Positions 33,313-41,342 of a stretch of DNA of 64,000 nt are shown piece by piece. The notes beneath the pieces were generated by a model that was given only the letters and a program-made list of their open reading frames with translations, was not told the origin of the DNA and searched no databases. The DNA lies in assembly GCF_016107705.1 (NCBI RefSeq), contig NZ_JAEHGC010000003.1, positions 62,001 to 126,000 on the forward strand, in the 5' to 3' direction. Source of the DNA: Neobacillus cucumis. Its GTDB lineage: Bacteria; Bacillota; Bacilli; Bacillales_B; DSM-18226. A program made the position numbers and the translations under genes. Positions within the stretch are counted from its first letter, which is position 1, and the number at the start of each line of letters is the position of its first letter.

Positions 33313-34078
33313 AAAATTTCATACAAAGATAACTTAGCGTTCCAAATTCATAATCGCGGTAGATTGGTTGTGCCTGGTCCATACCGTTTCCGCTGCCCAT
33401 CGCAAGGAAAAATGGAACAAAGTGTTCCGGCCTTGGTACAGCAGCCTTGGCATTCGGTGCTAGTTTTTCATATTGGAATAGGCTGGCCAAATCTTGCTTT
33501 TTAATTTTTTCCAAAAGCCAGTCGTCAAAGGCGACTGCCCACGGTTCCGGTTCTTTTTGTCCCCAATGAACGATTCGCAAATTGTGGACTGTTACACCAC
33601 TTCCAATAACAAGAATCTCTTCTTGCCCAAGCCCTTTTAATGCCTCGCCGATTTTGTATTGCGCATCCATTGGTAGAAAGGGGTGAACAGAGACTTGTAC
33701 AACAGGAATATCCGCATTTGGATACATTTTTGATAACATTGTCCATGAACCATGATCTAACCCTCTCTTCGTATCCAGATTAGAAGGAATTCCTGCTTGT
33801 GCTAATCGTTCTTTTAAATATTGTGCGAGTTTAGTGGAACCTTTTGCGGGATATTTAATTTCATAAAGTTCCGGTGGAAATCCATAGAAATCATAGATGG
33901 TTTCATACGATTCATCTAAAGAAGAAATGGTTAATGTTTCAGCTTCCCAGTGAGCAGTAAAAATGACAATCGCTTTTGGATGATATTGCTGCCCAAGTTT
34001 TTCTAAAAATCTTGTATAATTGTTATCTTCAATCGCTAACATTGGTGAACCATGCGCTAAAAATAAAGATGGAAGCAT
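33311..34078 (-). CDS. Extradiol ring-cleavage dioxygenase, LigB/DODA family (YgiD-like)
   Basis: This 255-residue cytoplasmic metalloenzyme is related to 4,5-DOPA extradiol dioxygenase (LigB superfamily). Metal-binding and catalytic blocks seen are LFLAHGSPM at the N-terminus, FTAHWE, the LDHGSW block and GSGVTVHN; the three His and Glu fit the family. I start at 34078 (MLPSLF) since AAAGGAG lies eight bases upstream; an earlier GTG overlaps that site. It diverges from an HxlR regulator gene with a shared control region, so its expression is probably repressed by that regulator and induced by an aromatic or reactive electrophile. Confidence 0.9.
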   Translation of the reverse strand: MLPSLFLAHGSPMLAIEDNNYTRFLEKLGQQYHPKAIVIFTAHWEAETLTISSLDESYETIYDFYGFPPELYEIKYPAKGSTKLAQYLKERLAQAGIPSNLDTKRGLDHGSWTMLSKMYPNADIPVVQVSVHPFLPMDAQYKIGEALKGLGQEEILVIGSGVTVHNLRIVHWGQKEPEPWAVAFDDWLLEKIKKQDLASLFQYEKLAPNAKAAVPRPEHFVPFFLAMGSGNGMDQAQPIYRDYEFGTLSYLCMKF

Positions 34079-34111
34079 TACTTTCACTCCTTTACTTACT
34101 TTATGTAACTA

Positions 34112-34140
34112 ACTATAATAACGTAATGAATTTACGTCAA
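34112..34140 (-). promoter_or_regulatory. Sigma-A promoter of the dioxygenase gene with palindromic operator
   Basis: On the minus strand TTGACG (plus-strand 34135-34140) and TATAGT (34112-34117) are 17 bp apart. The palindrome ACGTAA-TGAAT-TTACGT at 34121-34137 fills the spacer, an ideal position for repression by the HxlR protein encoded divergently. Confidence 0.75.
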
Positions 34141-34149
34141 GTAATTAAA

Positions 34150-34179
34150 TTGATTGTTTACAATCACCATATGTATAAT
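34150..34179 (+). promoter_or_regulatory. Sigma-A promoter of the hxlR-like gene
   Basis: TTGATT (34150-34155) and TATAAT (34174-34179) are separated by 18 bp, and an AGAGGTG ribosome binding site precedes the ATG at 34203. The operator palindrome at 34121-34137 lies just upstream. Confidence 0.7.
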
Positions 34180-34202
34180 AAAGAGCATAGAGGTGAATAA
34201 GT

Positions 34203-34526
34203 ATGAATCCATCAACATTGTGCCCTAAATTTGAGCAGGCTATGAAATTACTGAGCCAGCGTTGGACTGGCTTTATTATTTATCAACTATTATTAGGCCC
34301 ACAGAGGTTTTGTACAATCGAATCCTCCCTTCCCATCAGTGGACGGCTTTTATCAGAACGATTAAAGGACCTAGAGCATGAAGGGATTGTGAAAAGAGAA
34401 GTTTTTCCTGAAACACCGGTGCGAATTGAGTATTCTTTAACAGAAAAAGGAATGGCGATGGAGCCGATCATAAGAGAAATTGAGAAGTGGTCAGGGGAAT
34501 GGGTTAAGACCGATGAAGAAGCATGA
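34203..34526 (+). CDS. HxlR-family winged-helix regulator
   Basis: This 107-residue MarR-like winged-helix protein of the HxlR/DUF24 group has the conserved N-terminal Cys7 (TLCPKF) that senses electrophiles or oxidants in Bacillus homologues such as HypR and YodB. It continues with LLSQRWTGFIIYQLL, the recognition region SGRLLSERLKDLEHEGIVKR and the wing (RIEYSLTEKG). It is divergent from the LigB-type dioxygenase and most likely regulates it through the palindrome at 34121-34137. Confidence 0.92.
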   Translation: MNPSTLCPKFEQAMKLLSQRWTGFIIYQLLLGPQRFCTIESSLPISGRLLSERLKDLEHEGIVKREVFPETPVRIEYSLTEKGMAMEPIIREIEKWSGEWVKTDEEA

Positions 34527-34628
34527 GTTTCCATGCTTTTTTTTATATGCCTTTCGAGTGCGAAAATAAATAAACCTTCCTAACTATGGTAAAATAAAAC
34601 GGAAAATCATACTCAAGGAGCGGAGAAA

Positions 34629-35690
34629 ATGAATTCAAACAGCGAATACACCGGATACATCGGTACCTATACAAAAGGCGACAGCAAAGGAATTTACACA
34701 TTTAAATTAGATACAGAAAATGCAAAAATAATCAATATTAAAGCAGTTGCTGAATTGGGCAACCCTACTTACCTTAACATTAGTCAGGAGAATCGATATT
34801 TATATGCTGTTATAAAAAAAGGTGAAGAAGGCGGTGTGGCATCGTATTCGATTGACAGTGAATCTGGGGAACTTACTCAAATGAATACCCAATCATCTCC
34901 CGGTTCGTCTCCTTGCCATGTTAGCATGGACAGCAAAAATCAATATTTATTTAGTGCAAACTATCATAAAGGAACGGTTGAATCTTATCTGCTTGAAACT
35001 GAAACAGGTTACATTCAGTCACCTGCTTCCGTTATACAACATGAAGGTTCTGGTCCAGATCCTAGACAAGAAAAAGCTCATACACATTTTGCAGGAGTCA
35101 CACCTGATGAAAAATATATCGTAGTGGTTGAATTAGGAACTGACTTACTTCTTACATATTTAGTAGGTCCTGATGGAAAATTAACGGAGGTTAGTCGTTT
35201 ATCTACCCCTGCAGGAAGCGGTCCAAGACATATTACTTTCCATCCAAACGGAAAATTTGCTTATGTAATGACAGAGTTTAGTTCAGAGGTCATTTTCCTA
35301 ACTTATCACCCTGAAGATGGTCATTTTACAGCTAACCAATTTATTTCTACACTTCCTGACGATTTTAAGGAAAACAATCAAGGCAGTGCTATCCATATTT
35401 CGGCTGACGGACGTTTTGTTTATGCCGGGAATCGCGGACATAATAGTATTGCTGTGTTTTGTGTGGATGAGAGCACTGGTGAGCTAAGCTTTGTCGAGCG
35501 TGTTTCATCAGAGGGGGATTGGCCAAGGGATTTCTCAATCGACCCAACTGGCCGGTATTTGGTCAGTTCTAACCAGGAATCAGGCAATCTTGTCCTTTAT
35601 CGACGGGATGTTGAAACAGGAAAACTTACTTTGATTGAAAGAAATATAGAGGTTCCTTATCCTGTATGTGTGAAGTTTTTGCATTATTGA
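34629..35690 (+). CDS. Lactonase family beta-propeller protein (6-phosphogluconolactonase-like)
   Basis: This 353-residue seven-bladed beta-propeller of the Lactonase (YkgB/Pgl-like) family repeats blocks such as NISQENRYLYAVIK, SMDSKNQYLFSANYH, HPNGKFAYVMTE and SADGRFVYAGNRGHNSI. The conserved active-site features GTYT near the N-terminus, HTHFAGVTPDEKYI and GPRHITFHPNG are present. Family members hydrolyse 6-phosphogluconolactone or serve as carboxylactone hydrolases. AAGGAG precedes the ATG. It is monocistronic with a hairpin behind it. The exact substrate is not certain. Confidence 0.88.
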   Translation: MNSNSEYTGYIGTYTKGDSKGIYTFKLDTENAKIINIKAVAELGNPTYLNISQENRYLYAVIKKGEEGGVASYSIDSESGELTQMNTQSSPGSSPCHVSMDSKNQYLFSANYHKGTVESYLLETETGYIQSPASVIQHEGSGPDPRQEKAHTHFAGVTPDEKYIVVVELGTDLLLTYLVGPDGKLTEVSRLSTPAGSGPRHITFHPNGKFAYVMTEFSSEVIFLTYHPEDGHFTANQFISTLPDDFKENNQGSAIHISADGRFVYAGNRGHNSIAVFCVDESTGELSFVERVSSEGDWPRDFSIDPTGRYLVSSNQESGNLVLYRRDVETGKLTLIERNIEVPYPVCVKFLHY

Positions 35691-35725
35691 TAAAAATTGA
35701 GTGAACCACACTCCCCAACAAAATT

Positions 35726-35751
35726 GGACCTGCTTGCTTTTAAGCAGGTCC
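35726..35751. terminator. Hairpin between the lactonase-like gene and the SinI-like gene
   Basis: Perfect 10-bp arms GGACCTGCTT / AAGCAGGTCC with a six-base loop lie between convergent genes. The following U run is poor on the plus side, so its strength is uncertain. On the minus strand it falls six bases after the SinI-like stop. Confidence 0.65.
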
Positions 35752-35756
35752 TATCC

Positions 35757-35876
35757 CTAGGGGATTTTTAGAAACTTTTTGATCTCTGCAATCGTAATTC
35801 CTAAATTTCGTGCCTGAATAATCAGGTTTAACCATTCTTTATCTAGTTCGTTTTCGCCAATCTGATGGATTACCAT
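35757..35876 (-). CDS. SinI-like antirepressor, 39 residues
   Basis: This tiny gene encodes a 39-residue protein containing the SinI-family helix: NELDKEWLNLIIQARNLG followed by ITIAEIKKFL. In Bacillus SinI, the pattern ELDxEWxxLxxxAxxxxI-xxEEIRxFL is the dimerisation helix pair that captures SinR, the biofilm repressor. AGGAGG lies upstream of the ATG. No SinR gene is beside it, unlike in B. subtilis, so it would act in trans on SinR or a paralogue such as SlrR encoded elsewhere. Its presence near a large EPS operon is suggestive. The identification rests on the helix pattern from memory. Confidence 0.8.
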   Translation of the reverse strand: MVIHQIGENELDKEWLNLIIQARNLGITIAEIKKFLKIP

Positions 35877-35891
35877 GTTTAAATTCCCCTC

Positions 35892-35911
35892 CTAAAATAT
35901 AGGTATTTTAG
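35892..35911. promoter_or_regulatory. Palindrome upstream of the SinI-like gene
   Basis: The perfect 8-bp arms CTAAAATA / TATTTTAG with a four-base loop lie directly upstream of, and touch, the ribosome binding site of the SinI-like gene. It could be a protein-binding operator or an RNA hairpin partly hiding the AGGAGG. The 261 bases from 35912 to 36172 hold nothing else I can identify. Confidence 0.5.
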
Positions 35912-36172
35912 GTAGCTCAGTGGTCAATATATTTTATTTTAACCCTCAAGCTTTACTCCCACTCTTTTAAAACGTGTGCCCTTTATCTTATAAATCCTTA
36001 TATCTTTAAGAAAATATTACCACGGAAATTCACTATATCGAACAAGAAGAGTCCCAAAAATTCCGACAAAATTTTAATTCATGAAAGTAAACCATCTTCC
36101 AAATGATTCAGTTTTTATTTTTTATATAAAAGCCATATTAAATAAAAATAGTATTATTTATTAGAGGTGTGA

Positions 36173-36880
36173 ATGGTGCAATTTTTCTATGGGCAAGAAT
36201 CATTAACAATAATGGAATGGTGTTTAAGAGCGATCATTACTTTTTTCTTTATGCTTTTTTCCGCAAAGATTATGGGCAGCCGGGCCATTTCTCAATTAAG
36301 ATTGTTGGATTTCATTATCGCTTTAATGTTAGGGAATATCATTGCACATCCACTATCAGACCATAGCATTGGGATGAAAGGTTCGATTATCTCAACGATA
36401 ATTATCATTGTCTTATATATGATTTGTATTTCTATATCCTTAAAATGGCCTCGCTTTCGGAAGTTTATGGATTCTGATCCTATCCCGCTCATTAAGGATG
36501 GAGAGATTCTAAATAAAGGATTATTAAAAGCAAGAATTTCAGTAGATTACTTATTGGCTGAATTAAGAAAAGAAAAAGTGGAGGATGTAAAAAAAGTAGC
36601 TTTGGCACTATGGGAAGCAGACGGTCAAATGTCTATTTTTTTGGATTCTAAGTATGAACCGCTAACCCCATCGAATTATCAAATGAAAACAAAGCCCTTT
36701 GATCTGCCTAAAACAATTATTTTAGAGGGGAAAATTAATTTTGATGTCCTTCAACAAATAAATCAAGGAGAGGATTGGTTAAAAGACAATATTAAAAATC
36801 TATATCAAACCAATATATCAAATGTTTTGTTGGCTACAATTGACCGGAAAAATCATTTAAATGTATTCATATATAAATAA
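36173..36880 (+). CDS. DUF421 membrane protein (YetF/YrbG family)
   Basis: This 235-residue protein has three N-terminal membrane helices (about residues 14-32, 40-62 and 68-90). A cytoplasmic DUF421 domain follows, with the KDGEILNKGLLKARISVDYLL block and a GLN-type C-terminal region. Members in Bacillus include spore and membrane proteins of unknown function. AGAGGTG precedes the start; either ATG 36173 or GTG 36176 (better ribosome binding site spacing) could be used. The gene is monocistronic and closed by a strong terminator. Confidence 0.88.
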   Translation: MVQFFYGQESLTIMEWCLRAIITFFFMLFSAKIMGSRAISQLRLLDFIIALMLGNIIAHPLSDHSIGMKGSIISTIIIIVLYMICISISLKWPRFRKFMDSDPIPLIKDGEILNKGLLKARISVDYLLAELRKEKVEDVKKVALALWEADGQMSIFLDSKYEPLTPSNYQMKTKPFDLPKTIILEGKINFDVLQQINQGEDWLKDNIKNLYQTNISNVLLATIDRKNHLNVFIYK

Positions 36881-36924
36881 GTTCTAGGTAAATTTATATC
36901 ATTCTTATTAAGTCATCAATCATT

Positions 36925-36957
36925 GTTTGTTAAAAATATCCATTTAACAAACTTTTT
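36925..36957 (+). terminator. Rho-independent terminator after the DUF421 gene
   Basis: Perfect 10-bp arms GTTTGTTAAA / TTTAACAAAC are followed directly by TTTTT, 44 bases after the stop codon. Confidence 0.88.
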
Positions 36958-36972
36958 ATCCTATAATATATT

Positions 36973-37022
36973 AAAAACCTTATCGGGTTGAGATTTATGA
37001 ATGTCAAGCCGATAAGGTTTTT
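36973..37022. terminator. Bidirectional terminator after manA
   Basis: Arms AAAAACCTTATCGG (36973-36986) / CCGATAAGGTTTTT (37009-37022) with a 22-base loop lie 20 bases past the manA stop on the minus strand. Confidence 0.8.
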
Positions 37023-37041
37023 TATGAGTTAATTTTATTTG

Positions 37042-37989
37042 TTAAGTATGAGAAACAATCAGCTGGCAATTACCATCAAGTTCAAATTCTCCAAACCCAA
37101 CAGGGATAATTAAATGAGTTCCCTTCTTTAACGGGTAGTATTCACCTTGATGGACAAGTACCCCTTCACCATTTATTACACTTAATAGCAGATACTTCTC
37201 GTTAAAGGAAAAATTGGACCTTCCGTTCACATCCCATTTGAATACAGAGAAAAACTCCGATTCGACAAAGGTGGTTATCGCCGCATTCTCCTTCCTCTCT
37301 TCAGTAGGTTTCGTCACCATATCCTGATGTGGGACAGTGGTTACATCAATTGCTTTTTCCATATGGAGTTCACGTAGATTTCCTTCTGCGTCACGACGGT
37401 CATAGTCATATACTCGGTAGGTGGTATCCGAGCTTTGTTGTGTTTCTAAGACAAGCGTTCCTTCACACAATGCGTGAATGGTACCACTCGGTACAACAAA
37501 AAAGTCTCCAGGCTTTATTTTTACACGGCGAAGCAGGTCATTCCATTGGCCCTGATTCATTTGGACAATTAATTCTTCCTTTGTTTTGGCGTTGTGTCCT
37601 AAAATCATATCAGCATCTTCTTTACAGTCAATGATATACCAGCATTCAGTTTTTCCAAGCTCGCCATTTTCATAAACCTTTGCGTATGCATCATCTGGAT
37701 GGACTTGAACGGATAAATCCAAATTGGCGTCTAAAATCTTTGTTAATAGCGGGAAAGCCTCTTCTGATGGATGGCTAAAAAGCTCAGGATATTCACTCCA
37801 CACCTTGTCTAACGTTTTTCCGGCATATGGACCGTTTTCGATGAAGGATGGACCGTTTGGATGGGCTGAAATGGCCCAGCACTCTCCTGTTTGTTCAGAC
37901 AGAATATCATATCCGAACTCTTTTCCTAGGGCCGTTCCTCCCCAAATTCGTTCTTTAAACACAGGTTTTAAAAATAATGGCTGTGACAT
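37042..37989 (-). CDS. manA: Mannose-6-phosphate isomerase, class I
   Basis: This 315-residue zinc enzyme interconverts fructose 6-phosphate and mannose 6-phosphate in the cytoplasm. Zn and active-site features of the Bacillus short type I PMI are seen: SVQVHPDD, GKTECWYII, GTIHAL and a late cupin strand. The length equals Bacillus ManA/YvyI. It supplies the mannose 6-phosphate from which GDP-mannose and GDP-fucose for the EPS cluster would be made; no phosphomannomutase gene is visible. It lies on the same strand as, but is separate from, the EPS operon, with a 626-base gap of remnants between them. Confidence 0.94.
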   Translation of the reverse strand: MSQPLFLKPVFKERIWGGTALGKEFGYDILSEQTGECWAISAHPNGPSFIENGPYAGKTLDKVWSEYPELFSHPSEEAFPLLTKILDANLDLSVQVHPDDAYAKVYENGELGKTECWYIIDCKEDADMILGHNAKTKEELIVQMNQGQWNDLLRRVKIKPGDFFVVPSGTIHALCEGTLVLETQQSSDTTYRVYDYDRRDAEGNLRELHMEKAIDVTTVPHQDMVTKPTEERKENAAITTFVESEFFSVFKWDVNGRSNFSFNEKYLLLSVINGEGVLVHQGEYYPLKKGTHLIIPVGFGEFELDGNCQLIVSHT

Positions 37990-38031
37990 AATCCCCCTCC
38001 GGTAATTCTTATTTGTGATTCTTTTCCTTGA

Positions 38032-38145
38032 AAGTTTGATGAGCTAAAAAGGTTTTCAGTAAAATCCATTGGCATCAGTTCATTTGGTCCGATTGATGTT
38101 AATCAAGTGAGCCCAATATTATTTGTGATGAGTACAGGAAAGTAA
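38032..38145 (+). pseudogene. Remnant of a ROK-family fructokinase
   Basis: A 38-codon frame reads through a conserved piece of ROK fructokinases (GmuE/ScrK type): SIGISSFGPIDVNQVSP, then diverges and stops. The intact family has AIGIGSFGPIDVN-type sequence near residues 60-80, followed by YGYITxTPK. Flanking DNA has no ATP-binding or sugar-kinase core, so the gene is destroyed. Fructokinase next to mannose-6-phosphate isomerase is a known gene pairing in Bacillus, which supports the call. Confidence 0.7.
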
Positions 38146-38208
38146 GCTTATTTTTTACAATTCAGGCTTACAAAAGTTCATTAATAAAACGCACTTAAGG
38201 GACTGTTA

Positions 38209-38246
38209 AAAAATGGGGGAAGAGCTTCTGCTCCTCCCCCATTTTT
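38209..38246. terminator. GC-rich hairpin with terminator geometry
   Basis: Seventeen-bp arms (AAAAATGGGGGAAGAGC / GCTCCTCCCCCATTTTT, one G-U pair) with a four-base loop, A-rich on one side and T-rich on the other. It is isolated between the fructokinase remnant and the intron fragment, so it probably belonged to one of the decayed elements or can stop the EPS transcript. Bases 38247-38345 show nothing I recognise. Confidence 0.7.
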
Positions 38247-38339
38247 GATTTTTGTTCCTTATATGTTATTAAATCATTATGTTTTTTCTTCTTTTGGTCC
38301 TAATTTACATACATTTAGAATCCGTTAAGTTTAAAGTCA

Positions 38340-38573
38340 ACACCGAAATCTGTCTGCTTCAATTACTCTTTACCACCTTTGACTGTAGGTCTACGTTCTG
38401 TATTGGTCCAATGGTAATTAGCCTAATTTAAAGTTTGTATTCCTCTGATCGAAGTTTTGCCGCTCACTTACTTCAGATACATCACCGCATAAACCTTTGA
38501 GTTAAGCTAGCAGCTACTACCGCCTTCGTGACGTTACTTGCCCCCTTATAAAAAGTACCCATGTCGGGCGCAC
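38340..38573 (-). mobile_element. 5' fragment of a group II intron (domain I), truncated
   Basis: Read on the minus strand from 38573, the sequence begins GTGCGCCCGACATGGGT, the conserved 5' end of a common bacterial group II intron lineage. It continues with recognisable domain I blocks: GTAGTAGCTGCTAGCTTAAC, TCTGAAGTAAGTGAGCGGCA, GATCAGAGGAATAC, AGGCTAATTACCATTGGA, GGTGGTAAAGAGTAATTGAA and GCAGACAGAT. Similarity fades after about 38348. No reverse-transcriptase gene, domain V or 3' end follows, so this is a dead fragment. The intron boundary lies only a few bases beyond the terminator of the tailspike-like gene, a placement typical of introns that target transcription terminators. Confidence 0.75.
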
Positions 38574-38577
38574 AATA

Positions 38578-38606
38578 AAAAGGAACTAATCAAGTTAGTT
38601 CCTTTT
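38578..38606 (-). terminator. Terminator at the end of the tailspike-like gene
   Basis: Perfect 12-bp arms AAAAGGAACTAA / TTAGTTCCTTTT with a five-base loop follow the stop codon by ten bases. The intron fragment begins just past its U run on the minus strand. Confidence 0.88.
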
Positions 38607-38615
38607 AAGGTTATT

Positions 38616-41141
38616 TCAAGAGAATTTTCTTGAACCAAGAAAATAGTTTTTGCTAACAACTTTATCAACAGTCTTAGGAAGATATGTTGCAATGACTACA
38701 TCCGTTATATCGATAATGGCAAATTCAGAAGCATAAAACGGTTTTTGAGTTACATTATTTGTGCCTATCTTATCTTCTATGAAAACCGAGAGCTTACTAC
38801 TGTTTCTGTCCGCTTTAAAAACAAATGAAACATCTGTATAAACTCCAGTTTTATAGTTTCCGTCTACTTTTTTTATCGCATCCCAAGGCGATTCGTCATA
38901 CAAAGCTGTTAATCTAAGAAAATAGTTATCAGCTGTTGCTTTTACTTTTACCCGCACTAAATAAATTCGTCCTGCCATAATAGATAAATTACTAAGCGTT
39001 CCAAGCCTCGGTGTACTTGACCAGTTAGTGGACCCGTATATTTCATTTCCTGTTACTGTATAGGAATTAAGCATTCCTGCGCCAAATTGAAAGTTCGTAC
39101 CATCATAAGCATTGATTTTATTGGTTAATGTTAAACCAGAAGCTAAGAAATCATTATATTGCCCATTAACATGAACATTCGTTCTTGTATCCGAAGTTGT
39201 AACATAAGAGGTATAAGAAAGATTCGCGCTAAGACCTTGGGTAGCATCATTTTCAAAATCCAATGATATATTTGTACAAGTAGAATCAATATAATATCCG
39301 CAGGCTTGCGATACAAGTTTAGTGTTAAAGTTAGTTGCTTTCACCATTCCTGTTAATCTTGCAGAAGAGTTTATAAAATAATAGCCGACTGCCGTTGGTG
39401 TAGATTTTACACTGCCACCATCTGGAGCAAGAACAGAATATCCATTTTTATCTGCTAATAACCCGACTAAATCCGCATCTTTCGCCCCATCAAATACAAA
39501 GCCATGGCCATAGTTCTCTTGACATTCGATATTAACAAAGGTATTCCTAGTACCTTTACAATATACACCTGCTGAATTTAGGTCAGTTCCATTTCCATAG
39601 AAGTTTCCACCAGAGTTAAAACCACGACCATTAAAGATAATTTTCATATTTGAAAATCTATTGTTACTTCCTGTTACGTAAAGACCATAGTTGCCATTCG
39701 CTGTTATGCTAAATGTATCATACAGATTATCAGTTGATTCAATCCAAGCACCATAACCAGTACAAAATTCAATTGTAATCCTAAATAGAGCATAAACCCA
39801 CGTATTCCGGTAACAATGGAAGCCATTACCACCAATGTCTCGAATTTCAATATCATGGATATTAACATTCGGCATATTTCCTTCATTAGTTGTAGCATTA
39901 AGACCTGTTCTTCCGAGGACAAGGCCATCCTTACCAACAGAAGGGGAAGCATCGAAGCAATTTCCTCTTATAGTAAGGTAACTAATTCCACAGTTCGAAT
40001 GAGTATCAAGTGTAATCATATCAGTATTAACACCATTAGATAGTCTAATAGTCGTAACACCAACACCCGCACCCATAACATGAACATTTGCCGGAATCGT
40101 GATAGTCGAATTGATATTATAAGTTCCGACTGGAATTTGTAATATACCTCCACCACTTACTGTTAAATCGGTAAATGCTTGGTTAAATGCAGGAATCCAA
40201 TCCGGACCACTCTTATAGGAGGAATAATCTGAAAGATTTTTAACACTTGGTGTAGAACTACCTCCATTTCCTGTAGCACCAATGACTCCACTAACAACAT
40301 ACCTATTGTTTGCTTTTCCATTATTCTTAATACGATTCACAGGTATTGATCCCATAGCCAATTCATTATTGTTACTCTCGGGCTTAAATATAAATACTGG
40401 GTTAGTATGTTGTATTAATTGCAAGTCCCAACAAATCCCATCTACTTTGTTATTTTGCCCTTGTATAGTCATGATATGATTAGTGTTAGATGAAGGTTGA
40501 ATTTGTAAATTGGTAAATAAATTTCCGCTACATTCATTCGGTATGGTTTCACTCCCCTCTAAGATAATATTTTCAATACAACTTTCCAACGAGATTTTTT
40601 CAAAGCGATTAGCATTTACAGAGGAGACACCACTTGGTGGTATATTAGCCTTAAGATGGATTCCTATCTCAAATGATACAATTTTAATATCTGTAAAGGT
40701 TATGAATGAAATCCCATGCCCATTTCCACCTGAGTAAAGCCGAATTCCTGTGCCCGATACTTTCCCAGTCCAGTTCACAATTACTAGGTTTTTAAGTGAT
40801 GAACCATTCCATTTAGTGTAATATTTATATTTGCCGTCCAAGTAAACAACTTCTTTAGAATACCCAGAAAAATCCACCATAACACAAGCGTCAGAAAATG
40901 AAGAATCTTTTTGTAATTCAAACCCTCGAACATTAGCACCAATTATAAATCTTGTCCCATAACTTCCTAGTAACTTTACACCCTGCTTAATCACCACAGT
41001 CCCCGTAAGGTGATAGTCCTTATCTGAAGCAATAACTGTTTTCCTAGCATTTTTAATAGCAAAATCAATCGCTGCTTGAATTTTTGCCTGATCAGTGTTG
41101 CCGCTAAAATCCTCAACATAAACAAATGGATTTTCAGCCAT
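38616..41141 (-). CDS. Pectate-lyase-fold / phage tailspike-like protein
   Basis: This 841-residue beta-helix protein has two pectate lyase 3-type starts: one at the N-terminus (EDFSGNTDQAKIQAAIDFAI, then ASDKDYHLTGTVVIKQGVKLLG) and one near residues 295-365 (DWIPAFNQAFTDL, then GGILQIPVGTYNINSTITIP). Many Asn/Gly-rich turn repeats typical of right-handed beta-helices follow, and a C-terminal beta-rich domain. I begin at 41141 (MAENPF) because AAAGGAG lies eight bases upstream. There is no signal peptide. Similar proteins are phage tailspikes and prophage-borne polysaccharide depolymerases. Its location at the distal end of an EPS operon suggests binding or cutting of the polymer. Confidence 0.82.
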   Translation of the reverse strand: MAENPFVYVEDFSGNTDQAKIQAAIDFAIKNARKTVIASDKDYHLTGTVVIKQGVKLLGSYGTRFIIGANVRGFELQKDSSFSDACVMVDFSGYSKEVVYLDGKYKYYTKWNGSSLKNLVIVNWTGKVSGTGIRLYSGGNGHGISFITFTDIKIVSFEIGIHLKANIPPSGVSSVNANRFEKISLESCIENIILEGSETIPNECSGNLFTNLQIQPSSNTNHIMTIQGQNNKVDGICWDLQLIQHTNPVFIFKPESNNNELAMGSIPVNRIKNNGKANNRYVVSGVIGATGNGGSSTPSVKNLSDYSSYKSGPDWIPAFNQAFTDLTVSGGGILQIPVGTYNINSTITIPANVHVMGAGVGVTTIRLSNGVNTDMITLDTHSNCGISYLTIRGNCFDASPSVGKDGLVLGRTGLNATTNEGNMPNVNIHDIEIRDIGGNGFHCYRNTWVYALFRITIEFCTGYGAWIESTDNLYDTFSITANGNYGLYVTGSNNRFSNMKIIFNGRGFNSGGNFYGNGTDLNSAGVYCKGTRNTFVNIECQENYGHGFVFDGAKDADLVGLLADKNGYSVLAPDGGSVKSTPTAVGYYFINSSARLTGMVKATNFNTKLVSQACGYYIDSTCTNISLDFENDATQGLSANLSYTSYVTTSDTRTNVHVNGQYNDFLASGLTLTNKINAYDGTNFQFGAGMLNSYTVTGNEIYGSTNWSSTPRLGTLSNLSIMAGRIYLVRVKVKATADNYFLRLTALYDESPWDAIKKVDGNYKTGVYTDVSFVFKADRNSSKLSVFIEDKIGTNNVTQKPFYASEFAIIDITDVVIATYLPKTVDKVVSKNYFLGSRKFS

Positions 41142-41283
41142 TTTATACTCTCCTTTAATATTTTGTTTAAAATACATTACATTATATTAAAAAAGAGAAA
41201 TAAGGCTTAATTAAATCACACAAATATATTAAATATAATAAAATGCTTATTGATATTGATAGGAATACAATTAACAAAAAATG

Positions 41284-41307
41284 GAGTGAGTTTAAACTAA
41301 CCCACTC
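41284..41307 (-). terminator. Terminator after asnB
   Basis: GAGTGAGTT / AACCCACTC arms (one G-U) with a six-base loop are followed on the minus strand by CCATTTTTTG. It separates asnB from the tailspike-like gene, so the latter may have its own promoter or depend on readthrough. Confidence 0.75.
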
Positions 41308-41342
41308 TACATTTTCAAATATATTGTTATAGTGCTCCACAA

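Noticed and set aside
38247..38345. Further coding remnant or transposon end between the hairpin and the intron fragment
   Set aside because: Translation in all frames gave no recognisable protein and no inverted terminal repeats were seen.
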